Position numbers and translations under genes: made by a program. A stretch of 48,267 nucleotides of DNA, from assembly GCA_021781425.1 (NCBI GenBank), contig JAJXWU010000071.1, forward strand, positions 1 to 48,267, given 5' to 3'. Each line of letters opens with the position of its first letter. Position 1 is the stretch's first letter. Under the pieces are notes generated by a model. That model saw only the letters and a list, made by a program, of their open reading frames with translations. It searched no databases and had not been told where the DNA came from. Source of the DNA: Pseudomonadota bacterium (GTDB lineage: Bacteria; Pseudomonadota; Gammaproteobacteria; Xanthomonadales; Rhodanobacteraceae). This document shows positions 41,547 through 48,267 of this stretch, piece after piece.

Positions 41547-42705
41547 GCCCAGTCATAAGCACGAGCATAAAGTGATGAATGCAACTAAATCGAGCAGAAC
41601 GAATTGGACAGACAGTATGTCGTGGGAAGTGGAATTCTTCCTACGCTCATGCGAAAGGCGGCGGACAGATGGTGAACGGAATTGGCCGTGGTACGAAAAG
41701 GCCGTGGCTTACAACAAGCACTTCATTCGCCTGCGACTACGTCGGTGGCTGAGGGGGGCGGTCAAGGGAGCGAATCCACAACTCACGCTGGACTGGCTGT
41801 GGGACAATTCGGAAAATCTCTGGATGACTCGGTCGATGCTTGCCGACGATTTGAGCCGCCTGCTCTTCGATTCGTCCTTGCTGCTGCGGATGTCCGGGCA
41901 CAGGCATTTTTATTTTCCGCGCATCGATTTCGAAGATCTTGTTGAAATGCGTGGCAAAGAGCGGTTCAACATGCGCGCACTTCCGAAAGACTATCTCGGC
42001 CTACCGCTCAATGTCTGTGATCTCGTGCTGCGCATGCCGGGATCGAGTCCAGCGAACATCCGCTTGGTCTGTACGGAGCAGCTTCTCGATGGTATCAACA
42101 GCTATCGACAGTACCTAACAACGCGCAACAGTGTCGCAGTCGCACCAAGGCATGGTGAAGTTGTCTTCGATTGTGGCGCTTGTATTGGCGATTTTTCGTT
42201 GTTGTTCGCCGCCATGGTGGGTGACTCTGGGCAGGTACACGCCTTCGAACCGATACCGCTACACAATCGCTATTGCGCGCTGCAGGCGCAGCTTAATCCT
42301 GCGCTGGCAGCGACTCTCTGCTTCAATGAGTTGGCCGTTGGCGCGCGTACCAGCACGGCTTCGCAACCGCTCGTCGATTGTGCGCGTATCGACCCGGGCC
42401 ACCGCGTGGACGAAGATTCCTTCGATTGCACGTCGCTCGACGATTATGCCGACACGAAGCATCTACGGCAGATTGATTTCATCAAGATGGATATCGAGGG
42501 TGCCGAGATGGATGCGATCGAGGGCGCCAGAAATATAATTCGTACTTACAAACCACGCTTGGCCATCTCTGGTTATCACAAGCCGGCGGACCTATGGGAA
42601 ATCCCTCAAAAGCTCAAGTCTCTGAATTCGGGTTATGAGTTGACTTTCGGGCATCATAGCCCAGTTCAGTGGGAATCCGTTTTTTATGCACGTGATCAAG
42701 TTTGA
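41536..42705 (+). CDS. FkbM family methyltransferase with long N-terminal extension
   Basis: A 389-residue protein. The methyltransferase part starts near residue 200 with VVFDCGACIGDFSLLF (motif I), then HAFEPIPLHNR and the FkbM signature IDFIKMDIEGAEMDAIEGA. The first ~190 residues are basic, Trp-rich (LTLDWLWDNSENLWM) and match no domain I recognise. It probably methylates a sugar in the glycan built by this cluster. The start is ATG 41536, overlapping the sulfotransferase end; ATG 41575 is an alternative. GC content is also below average. Confidence 0.78.
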   Translation: MRRKPSHKHEHKVMNATKSSRTNWTDSMSWEVEFFLRSCERRRTDGERNWPWYEKAVAYNKHFIRLRLRRWLRGAVKGANPQLTLDWLWDNSENLWMTRSMLADDLSRLLFDSSLLLRMSGHRHFYFPRIDFEDLVEMRGKERFNMRALPKDYLGLPLNVCDLVLRMPGSSPANIRLVCTEQLLDGINSYRQYLTTRNSVAVAPRHGEVVFDCGACIGDFSLLFAAMVGDSGQVHAFEPIPLHNRYCALQAQLNPALAATLCFNELAVGARTSTASQPLVDCARIDPGHRVDEDSFDCTSLDDYADTKHLRQIDFIKMDIEGAEMDAIEGARNIIRTYKPRLAISGYHKPADLWEIPQKLKSLNSGYELTFGHHSPVQWESVFYARDQV

Positions 42706-42833
42706 TTCTAATGTGACCGGACGTGACGTACCGGCGTGAATGCCTCAAATAAAGTGACGGGAAATGCTGCCAGTATGTTATGTCGGCTTTGCATTGATTC
42801 CAATCCAACTCCTTCGGCGATGCGTTTTCTGCA

Positions 42834-44300
42834 ATGCTGAAGCGCCGCGCACTCAAAGCAACACTCTGGAGCGGCGCCGACGTCCTGCTTAGGCAGGGCT
42901 TGCAATTTGTCATCACTATCGTTCTGGCGCGCCTGGTCGGTCCGGCAGATTTCGGAACTGTGGCCACGCTGGCCCTGTTCGTTGGTATGGCAACGGTCTT
43001 GATGGATGGGGGGTTCTCGGCGGCGTTACTTCAGAGCCGGGACATCGATCACACTGATGAGTCGACGGTATTCTGGTTCAACCTGGTGATCGGCGCATTG
43101 CTCTCCGGAATATTGGCTGCAGCATCGCCTGCGATAGCGAAGTTTTATGGTATGCCAGCATTGCGCGAGCTGACGCCGGTATTGGGATTGACCGTGTTCA
43201 TCGCAAGTCTTGGTACGATCCATGCCACGCTGATCAACAAGCGTCTCGAATTCGATACTCTCATCCGTGTAAACCTGGTCGCAGTGCTAGCCTCAGGCAC
43301 GGTTGCGATCATACTGGCCTTGCATCGGTATGGAATTTGGGCTTTGGCGGCGCAGGCGCTGGTGATGGCTGTTGTTACCACAGCTATGCTTTGGTTTGTC
43401 GACGCATGGCGCCCGGCATGGATCTTCAGTCGCAAATCGGCGCACAAGCTGTTTGCGTTCAGTAGTTATCAGCTCGCGTCAAGCTTGCTCGACGCTGCGT
43501 ATAACCGCTTTTACACACTCATTCTCGGCCGCTGGTTCGGCGCTAGTGAGCTCGGCTACTACGGCAATGCCGAGAACATGCGCCAAATGCCAGCCCGATT
43601 CCTGAGTGCAGTATTGTTGCGCGCCGCATTTCCGATGTTCGCGCAGGCAGCGCATAATCCCAAAACGCTTCGGCGCGGGTTGCAGCTTTCTATTCGCGGT
43701 ACGATGCTGCTCAACGCACCTGCCATGCTCGGTGCCGCTGCGCTCGCAGACCCGCTTGTGCGGTTCTTGTTCGGATCGTCATGGGCGCCAGCCGCGCCCG
43801 TCCTAGTTGTCCTCTGTATTGCCGGTGCCTTGTATCCGGTGCAAGCGCTCAACGTTCAGGCATTGATGGCGCAAGGCCACGCACGCCTCGTTTTCGGCAC
43901 CAGCGTCGTGAAGGTCGTGGTCGGTCTTGCGTTTACGCTCGCTGGTGCATGGTTTGGAATGTTAGGGATCGCGTGGAGCCAGGTTGCGGCCGCACTGTTT
44001 GCGTTGTACGTCAATACGTTCTATACGGCGAAGTTGCTCGGTTATGGCATGGGTGCACAAGCGCGTGATTTCCTGCCGTCAGTATTAATCGCCGCATTGA
44101 TGGGTGTGTCCGTCTCCATGCTGGAGCGGTTCTGGCAATGGCCAGGCCATGCCACTCTCCGGCTGGCAGTGCTGGTCGGCATGGGAGCTACTTTTTTCTT
44201 TGCCATTGCGGTGTTGCTGCGGATACACGCACTGCGCGATGTTGCTCTTTTGGTGCGCGGCAATCCCAGGGCCGAAGTCGAGAAAGCGAGTACGCTATAG
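42834..44300 (+). CDS. Wzx-type polysaccharide flippase (MOP superfamily)
   Basis: A 488-residue membrane protein with about 12-14 hydrophobic segments. The N-terminus (RRALKATLWSGADVLLRQGLQF, then VITIVLARLVGPADFGT) fits the lipopolysaccharide biosynthesis/Wzx-WzxC family, as does the SSYQLASSLLDAAYNRFYTLILGRWFG stretch, of which SSYQLASS is diagnostic. It would flip lipid-linked oligosaccharide repeat units across the inner membrane. A 128-bp non-coding gap with lower GC separates it from the preceding methyltransferase gene. No Wzy polymerase is seen in the window. Confidence 0.87.
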   Translation: MLKRRALKATLWSGADVLLRQGLQFVITIVLARLVGPADFGTVATLALFVGMATVLMDGGFSAALLQSRDIDHTDESTVFWFNLVIGALLSGILAAASPAIAKFYGMPALRELTPVLGLTVFIASLGTIHATLINKRLEFDTLIRVNLVAVLASGTVAIILALHRYGIWALAAQALVMAVVTTAMLWFVDAWRPAWIFSRKSAHKLFAFSSYQLASSLLDAAYNRFYTLILGRWFGASELGYYGNAENMRQMPARFLSAVLLRAAFPMFAQAAHNPKTLRRGLQLSIRGTMLLNAPAMLGAAALADPLVRFLFGSSWAPAAPVLVVLCIAGALYPVQALNVQALMAQGHARLVFGTSVVKVVVGLAFTLAGAWFGMLGIAWSQVAAALFALYVNTFYTAKLLGYGMGAQARDFLPSVLIAALMGVSVSMLERFWQWPGHATLRLAVLVGMGATFFFAIAVLLRIHALRDVALLVRGNPRAEVEKASTL

Positions 44301-44302
44301 GC

Positions 44303-45394
44303 ATGGGTCAAATTATTGACAAGAACAGCGATATCGAAATCAGCGACTTCTCCCGGCTTGCGGCAGAGCCGGTCGTGAGCGTGTTGATGCTCACCTATAA
44401 GCATGCGCACTATCTTGCTAATGCCATTGACAGTGTCTTGGCGCAGCGCACTGATTTCCCGATAGAATTATTGGTCGCGGACGATGCGTCGCCGGATGGT
44501 GCTGGCGAAATCGCGAAACATTACCAACAACAGCGCCCGGAAATCGTGCGGATCATTACCGGACCGGTAAATATTGGTCCACGGGCTAACCGGCATCGTG
44601 CATCGCGACATATCCGCGGGGAGTTTCTTGCCTTTTGCGAAGGCGACGACTATTGGACAGACCCGCACAAGCTGCAAAAGCAAGTCGACTGGTTGCGCGC
44701 CAAACCGCAAGTCGGCGCAGTGCATACTGACTTTGACCACATCATCTTCCGTGGTGGCAAGTGGCGGCGGCTGCGGAATTTTCAGAATCATCGCTATCGT
44801 GGAGAATGCATACCGGCGGGTAACATTTTCGAAACGCTCCTGCATGGTAGTTTCGTGCAGACATGTACACTTTGTCTGCGGACCGAACTCGATCGCCGGT
44901 TTCTCGCTGGTTTTCTAGAAGACAGCTTTCCGGTCGGTGATTGGCCGCTAGCGCTTTACGTTGCGTCGACGCACGAGATCGGGTACTTGCCGCAATCGAC
45001 AGCCGTATACCGTCGTGTTGGGGGATCGATGATGAATTCAGGACGCGCGGTGAGCGTGCGTATGACTGCCGCGTATATTCCCATGATCGAGCGTATCTGC
45101 AAACGTCTCGCGGTACCCACGAGTGTGTGCGCGGATGCGCTGAAGCCCTTGTACCGCTCCCAATTCACGTTAGCGTTTCTCTCTGGTGATATAACGCTCT
45201 TCGAGCGAGCGTGTGATTGGCTTAATGTGAACGATCCGACATTCCTCTCACCTTGGTTCAGACGCATGAAAATCCGGATCGTGCACTTCTCCGCCTTGCG
45301 TCAGCTGTTCGCCCTTAAGTACGACGCTAAGGTTGCTATTGACGAATGGCGGCTTTATCGAACGGAACCACCACATATGCGGGGTGAATCTTGA
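44303..45394 (+). CDS. GT2 glycosyltransferase (tandem paralogue 1)
   Basis: About 363 residues with a GT-A domain: VVSVLMLTYKHAHYLANAIDSVL at the start, ELLVADDASPDGA (DDxS motif) and CEGDDYWTDPHKLQKQVD (DDxW acceptor/metal site). A C-terminal ~150-residue helical part follows (GDWPLALYVAS, YRRVGGSMMNSG). It begins two bases after the flippase stop. It shares its whole plan and many motifs with the next gene, with which it overlaps (TGATG), so the two look like a tandem duplication. Sugar specificity cannot be told. Confidence 0.85.
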   Translation: MGQIIDKNSDIEISDFSRLAAEPVVSVLMLTYKHAHYLANAIDSVLAQRTDFPIELLVADDASPDGAGEIAKHYQQQRPEIVRIITGPVNIGPRANRHRASRHIRGEFLAFCEGDDYWTDPHKLQKQVDWLRAKPQVGAVHTDFDHIIFRGGKWRRLRNFQNHRYRGECIPAGNIFETLLHGSFVQTCTLCLRTELDRRFLAGFLEDSFPVGDWPLALYVASTHEIGYLPQSTAVYRRVGGSMMNSGRAVSVRMTAAYIPMIERICKRLAVPTSVCADALKPLYRSQFTLAFLSGDITLFERACDWLNVNDPTFLSPWFRRMKIRIVHFSALRQLFALKYDAKVAIDEWRLYRTEPPHMRGES

Positions 45395-46455
45395 TGTCTG
45401 GCAGTGCCGCGCAAGCGTATTACGAGACGGCGGATGCATTGCGGCTGACGCCACGCCCATTGGTGAGCGTGGTCATGGCAACTTACAATCAGGAACAATA
45501 CCTTGCTGCCGCAATCGACGGAGTGCTGAGCCAACATGTCGAATTTGCCGTCGAGTTGCTGATAGGCGACGATTGTTCAAAGGATGGAACACTCGCGTTG
45601 GCGTTGCAGATGCAAGGCGAGCATCCGTGTGCGATTCGTGTTCTGAGCGGCACCTCTAACGTCGGGCTGCTGGCGAATTATGCACGCCTGATCCGGGCCT
45701 GCCGGGGCGAGTTCATAGCGTCTTGCGATGGCGACGACGTCTGGACCGATCCTGGCAAGCTGCAACGGCAGGTGAAAGTCCTGCGCGAGATAAAAAATGT
45801 AGGAGCGATCCACACCGAGTTCGATCACATCCTCTGGCGCAACGGCCGCTGGCACGAGCTTCGGGAATTTCACCGGCATTGGTATGGCGATCGCGCGGTT
45901 CCGCAGGGTCGTGTGTTCAACGAATTGTTGAAGCGCAATTTCATCCAGATCAGCACTGCCTGTTTTCGCGGCGATTTGCTGCGGATGAGTGTCGACGAAG
46001 GCGCACTGAACACCGCATATTCCATCAACGACTGGCCGCTATGCCTGCATGTGGCGGCGCGCAGCGATATCGCCTACCTTCCCGAGTCGACGACTCGATA
46101 CCGGAAAGTAGCCGGGTCGATGACGAATTCCGGTTATGCGGCGCGCGTGCGATTCTTCGAGGGCCAGGTAGCGATGATCGAAAATGTATGTCGGCGTTTC
46201 GACGTTGCGGCGGCGGACCAGATCGATGCGCTCACGCGCCTTTATCGACCGATGCTATCGGCCGCATTCTTTGCAGGTGCCACTGAAACGTTTGCTCGCA
46301 CACTGGCCTGGTTGCGGGAAAACGATTCCGCCTACGCGCGGTCGTGGCGGGGCAGATTGTTGCCGCTGCTGGCTAAGTCGCGGCTGGCGCATGGCATCTT
46401 GCGCGTCATTCAGGATGCGCGTGTGCGCTGGCGAGAGGTCGTGGCGTACCGATGA
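45394..46455 (+). CDS. GT2 glycosyltransferase (tandem paralogue 2)
   Basis: A 353-residue GT-A protein: LVSVVMATYNQEQYLAAAIDG, ELLIGDDCSKDGT, SCDGDDVWTDPGKLQRQV, GAIHTEFDHILWRNGRW and NDWPLCLHVAARSDIAYLPEST, each with a counterpart in the preceding gene. Start ATG 45394 shares its A with the previous stop and has GGGGTGA about ten bases upstream; a TTG one codon earlier is not needed. The differences from its neighbour at variable positions suggest that the two add different sugars or linkages. It overlaps the next gene by four bases (ATGA at 46452). Confidence 0.85.
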   Translation: MSGSAAQAYYETADALRLTPRPLVSVVMATYNQEQYLAAAIDGVLSQHVEFAVELLIGDDCSKDGTLALALQMQGEHPCAIRVLSGTSNVGLLANYARLIRACRGEFIASCDGDDVWTDPGKLQRQVKVLREIKNVGAIHTEFDHILWRNGRWHELREFHRHWYGDRAVPQGRVFNELLKRNFIQISTACFRGDLLRMSVDEGALNTAYSINDWPLCLHVAARSDIAYLPESTTRYRKVAGSMTNSGYAARVRFFEGQVAMIENVCRRFDVAAADQIDALTRLYRPMLSAAFFAGATETFARTLAWLRENDSAYARSWRGRLLPLLAKSRLAHGILRVIQDARVRWREVVAYR

Positions 46456-47423
46456 GTCAGGTCGCCAAATCGCTGCTGGCCGTCGTCGTGACCTATTGTC
46501 CGGACGCTTCGGTCCTGCAGAAGCTGCTGCAGGCGCTTTGCGCGCAGGTGACCGACGTGTTGATCGTGGACAATACGCCAGCGGGTGACGATCGGGTTCA
46601 TGATGCGATCGTTGATTTTCCTGGCTTGCCCGGCGCCATACGACTGCTGCGGTTCGGCGCTAATCTCGGTATTGGCGCCGCGTTGAATGTCGGCATTCAG
46701 ACAGCTATTGACGAAGGATTCGACTATGTCCTGCTTTGCGATCAGGACAGTCTTCCGGCACCCGACATGGCGCCACAACTTCTTACGGTAGCACGGCAAC
46801 TCAAGGCCGCAGGCGTAGCCGTAGGCTACGTGGGCGCAGCATACGTCGACCGAAATACCAGGCACTCGTTCGGCTTTCAGGTGCAGGAGCCAGGCCGCCT
46901 GTTCTATAGCACGCGTGCCGCCGACGACGCTGATCCCTGGGTCGAGGTCATTACTGGAATTACCTCGGGGTCGTTGCATCCTTGCCAGGTATTCGCCGAT
47001 GTGGGGTTCATGCGCGAGGAATGGTTCATCGACTATGTCGACACCGAATGGTTCCATCGCGCCCGCGCCCTGGGTTACCGGATGTTTGGCACGTCGCGCG
47101 CCGTGCTCGGCCACAACCTGGGGGAACTGAGCTTCCGCGTCTGGTACGGGCGTTGGCGCAACTACAACGGCTATTCGCCGCAACGCCTGTACTATCGTTT
47201 CCGCAATTTCGTGCTGCTCATGGGCTGTGATTACGTGCCGAGGCGTTGGAAAATGCGCGCCTGCTGGTATTGGCTCGGCAATGCCTATGCGTATCTGCTA
47301 TTTTCGCCGAATCGTTTGCATAACCTACGATTCATCGCACGGGGATTGTTCGACGGAATTCGCGGTATGGCTGGCCGCATCGATGCGGTACAACGTGCGG
47401 CAAATGTGCCTTCGGGGAAATGA
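46452..47423 (+). CDS. GT2 rhamnosyltransferase-like protein
   Basis: A 323-residue protein of the RfbF/WbbL-type rhamnosyltransferase group: LLAVVVTYCPDASVLQKLL, VLIVDNTPAGD, FGANLGIGAALNVGI, LLCDQDSLPAPDM (DQDS, the metal/catalytic motif of this group) and EWFIDYVDTEWFHRARALGY. The C-terminal ~60 residues (LLFSPNRLHNLRFIARGLF) form a membrane-associated tail. It starts in the stop of the preceding gene (ATGA). Rhamnose is the usual donor in this family but is inferred here. A paralogous tail appears at the right window edge. Confidence 0.82.
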   Translation: MSQVAKSLLAVVVTYCPDASVLQKLLQALCAQVTDVLIVDNTPAGDDRVHDAIVDFPGLPGAIRLLRFGANLGIGAALNVGIQTAIDEGFDYVLLCDQDSLPAPDMAPQLLTVARQLKAAGVAVGYVGAAYVDRNTRHSFGFQVQEPGRLFYSTRAADDADPWVEVITGITSGSLHPCQVFADVGFMREEWFIDYVDTEWFHRARALGYRMFGTSRAVLGHNLGELSFRVWYGRWRNYNGYSPQRLYYRFRNFVLLMGCDYVPRRWKMRACWYWLGNAYAYLLFSPNRLHNLRFIARGLFDGIRGMAGRIDAVQRAANVPSGK

Positions 47424-47424
47424 C

Positions 47425-48189
47425 GTGTTCCAAAAGATGCGCAGGCTTGCAGCGATTTTCCTACCTCCGCGCTCCCGGTATTGCATCATCTGCGAGCGTC
47501 GTGTCGCACGTTTTCTGCCATATCGCCGCGGGCTCGCATCGCAGGCGCCCCTCATGCGGGAACTTCAAATGGTCGACAGTGACGTGATGAACTTCACTTG
47601 TCCGAACTGCGGGGCCCACGATCGAGAGCGGCACCTGATCCTGTACATGCGGCGCAGCGGGTTGCTAGAAGGGATTCGCGGAAAAGCGATACTTCATTTC
47701 GCGCCTGAGCAACATCTGCCGCGTCTGGTGCGAGACCATGCCACGGCGGACTATGTACTTGCCGACCTGTTTCCGAACGCGCCTGGCGTGCAGCGGGCCG
47801 ACATGCTCAGGATGCCCTTCAGTGACAGTTCGTTCGACATGCTCATCGCCAACCACGTGCTCGAGCACGTTCCCGATGCGTCAAAAGCACTGGCCGAAGT
47901 ATTTCGCGTGCTTAAACCGGCAGGCAAGGCGATCCTGCAAACGCCTTACAGTCGCATGCTTCGCCACACCTGGGAGGACGCTGGCATAGACTCACCGCAG
48001 GCGAGGCTGCAGGCATACGGGCAAGAAGATCACGTGCGCCTTTTCGGACAGGATATCTTTGAACGGATCGCTGCTGCGGGGTTCGAATCAGAAGTCCGGC
48101 AGCATACGGATTTGCTTGGCGACGTCGATCCCATCAGGTTGGGCATAAATCCGGCGGAGCCATTCTTCCTGTTCAGCAAACCTGCCTGA
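47425..48189 (+). CDS. SAM-dependent methyltransferase with N-terminal zinc ribbon
   Basis: A 254-residue protein. Two Cys pairs, CIIC at 20-23 and CPNC at 59-62, form a probable zinc ribbon. A class I methyltransferase core follows: ILHFAPEQHLPRLV (motif I variant), ADYVLADLFPN, and the motif SDSSFDMLIANHVLEHVPD typical of Methyltransf_11 proteins. GTG 47425 is preceded by GGGGAAA and lies one base after the preceding stop; ATG 47437 is an alternative. It probably methylates a glycan or a related small molecule. In the same frame, directly after its stop, begins a fragment of another glycosyltransferase tail. Confidence 0.82.
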   Translation: MFQKMRRLAAIFLPPRSRYCIICERRVARFLPYRRGLASQAPLMRELQMVDSDVMNFTCPNCGAHDRERHLILYMRRSGLLEGIRGKAILHFAPEQHLPRLVRDHATADYVLADLFPNAPGVQRADMLRMPFSDSSFDMLIANHVLEHVPDASKALAEVFRVLKPAGKAILQTPYSRMLRHTWEDAGIDSPQARLQAYGQEDHVRLFGQDIFERIAAAGFESEVRQHTDLLGDVDPIRLGINPAEPFFLFSKPA

Positions 48190-48267
48190 CGCCGGGTTTT
48201 CTATTTATATCTGCTGTTTTCGCCGAGTCGATTTCGGAACCTACGATTTGTTTGCCGTGGTTTGTGG
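48190..48267 (+). pseudogene. Fragment of a second rhamnosyltransferase C-terminus (continues past the edge)
   Basis: Directly after the methyltransferase stop, in the same frame, the sequence reads YLYLLFSPSRFRNLRFV then CRGLW. This aligns without gaps to AYLLFSPNRLHNLRFIARGLF in the rhamnosyltransferase-like gene: 15 of 23 residues and about 48 of 69 bases match 47283-47351. No start codon or N-terminal catalytic part precedes it, so it looks like a truncated gene remnant or a recombination scar. The window ends inside it. Confidence 0.6.

Overview
The window is GC-rich (about 65% by eye) and almost fully coding. The complete division and cell-wall (dcw) cluster runs from mraZ through ftsZ to lpxC. 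It is followed by a DciA-type helicase loader, an M23 peptidase, secA, a Nudix-ThiE-like fusion, coaE and pilDCB. RibH-nusB-thiL-pgpA and rsmI/lpoA/yraN lie upstream. This layout points to a gammaproteobacterium of the Xanthomonadales (Lysobacterales), probably Rhodanobacteraceae; this is inferred from gene order and protein sequence, not from a search. The MurE DNPR motif, LpxC and LpoA indicate a Gram-negative envelope with meso-diaminopimelate peptidoglycan.

Layout. 2-2075: the end of a glycan-modification operon (a glycosyltransferase cut by the window edge, a second small glycosyltransferase-like protein, a FkbM methyltransferase). 2114-4491: ribH-nusB-thiL-pgpA, mostly with overlapping start and stop codons. 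4585-8448, minus strand: a FAD-linked hydroxyacid dehydrogenase, a secreted beta-helix protein with an IPTL-type C-terminal anchor, a BON lipoprotein (DolP-like) and yraN, then lpoA (to 10280). 10371-11559: rsmI and rnpB (RNase P RNA). 11777-27380: a mraZ promoter with a three-box MraZ operator, then 14 genes from mraZ to ftsZ in the classical order. Nearly all junctions overlap or abut, the main exception being a 288-nt hairpin-rich spacer between ftsA and ftsZ. A strong intrinsic terminator follows ftsZ, and lpxC has its own promoter candidate. 28687-32997: dciA (minus) back to back with an M23 peptidase, then secA. 32994-33929: Nudix-ThiE-like fusion. 33938-38469, minus strand: coaE, pilD, pilC, pilB, with no pilin gene at the locus.

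38632 to the right edge: a surface-polysaccharide cluster with a membrane glycosyltransferase, a DegT-type sugar aminotransferase, a sulfotransferase, a second FkbM methyltransferase with a long unexplained N-terminus, a Wzx-type flippase, two tandem paralogous glycosyltransferases, a rhamnosyltransferase-like enzyme and a zinc-ribbon methyltransferase. Base composition drops here, most clearly in the sulfotransferase gene, as is common in horizontally exchanged glycan loci. Just after the last methyltransferase stop codon the sequence encodes the C-terminal part of another rhamnosyltransferase-like protein, cut by the window edge.

The items most worth a second look are the serial hairpins between ftsA and ftsZ, the sulfotransferase/FkbM pair in the low-GC glycan block, the orphan glycosyltransferase tail at the right edge, the MraZ operator geometry, and the missing pilin gene at pilBCD. 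I found no clear previously undescribed defence or mobile system. There are no tRNAs, CRISPR arrays or insertion sequences that I can see.
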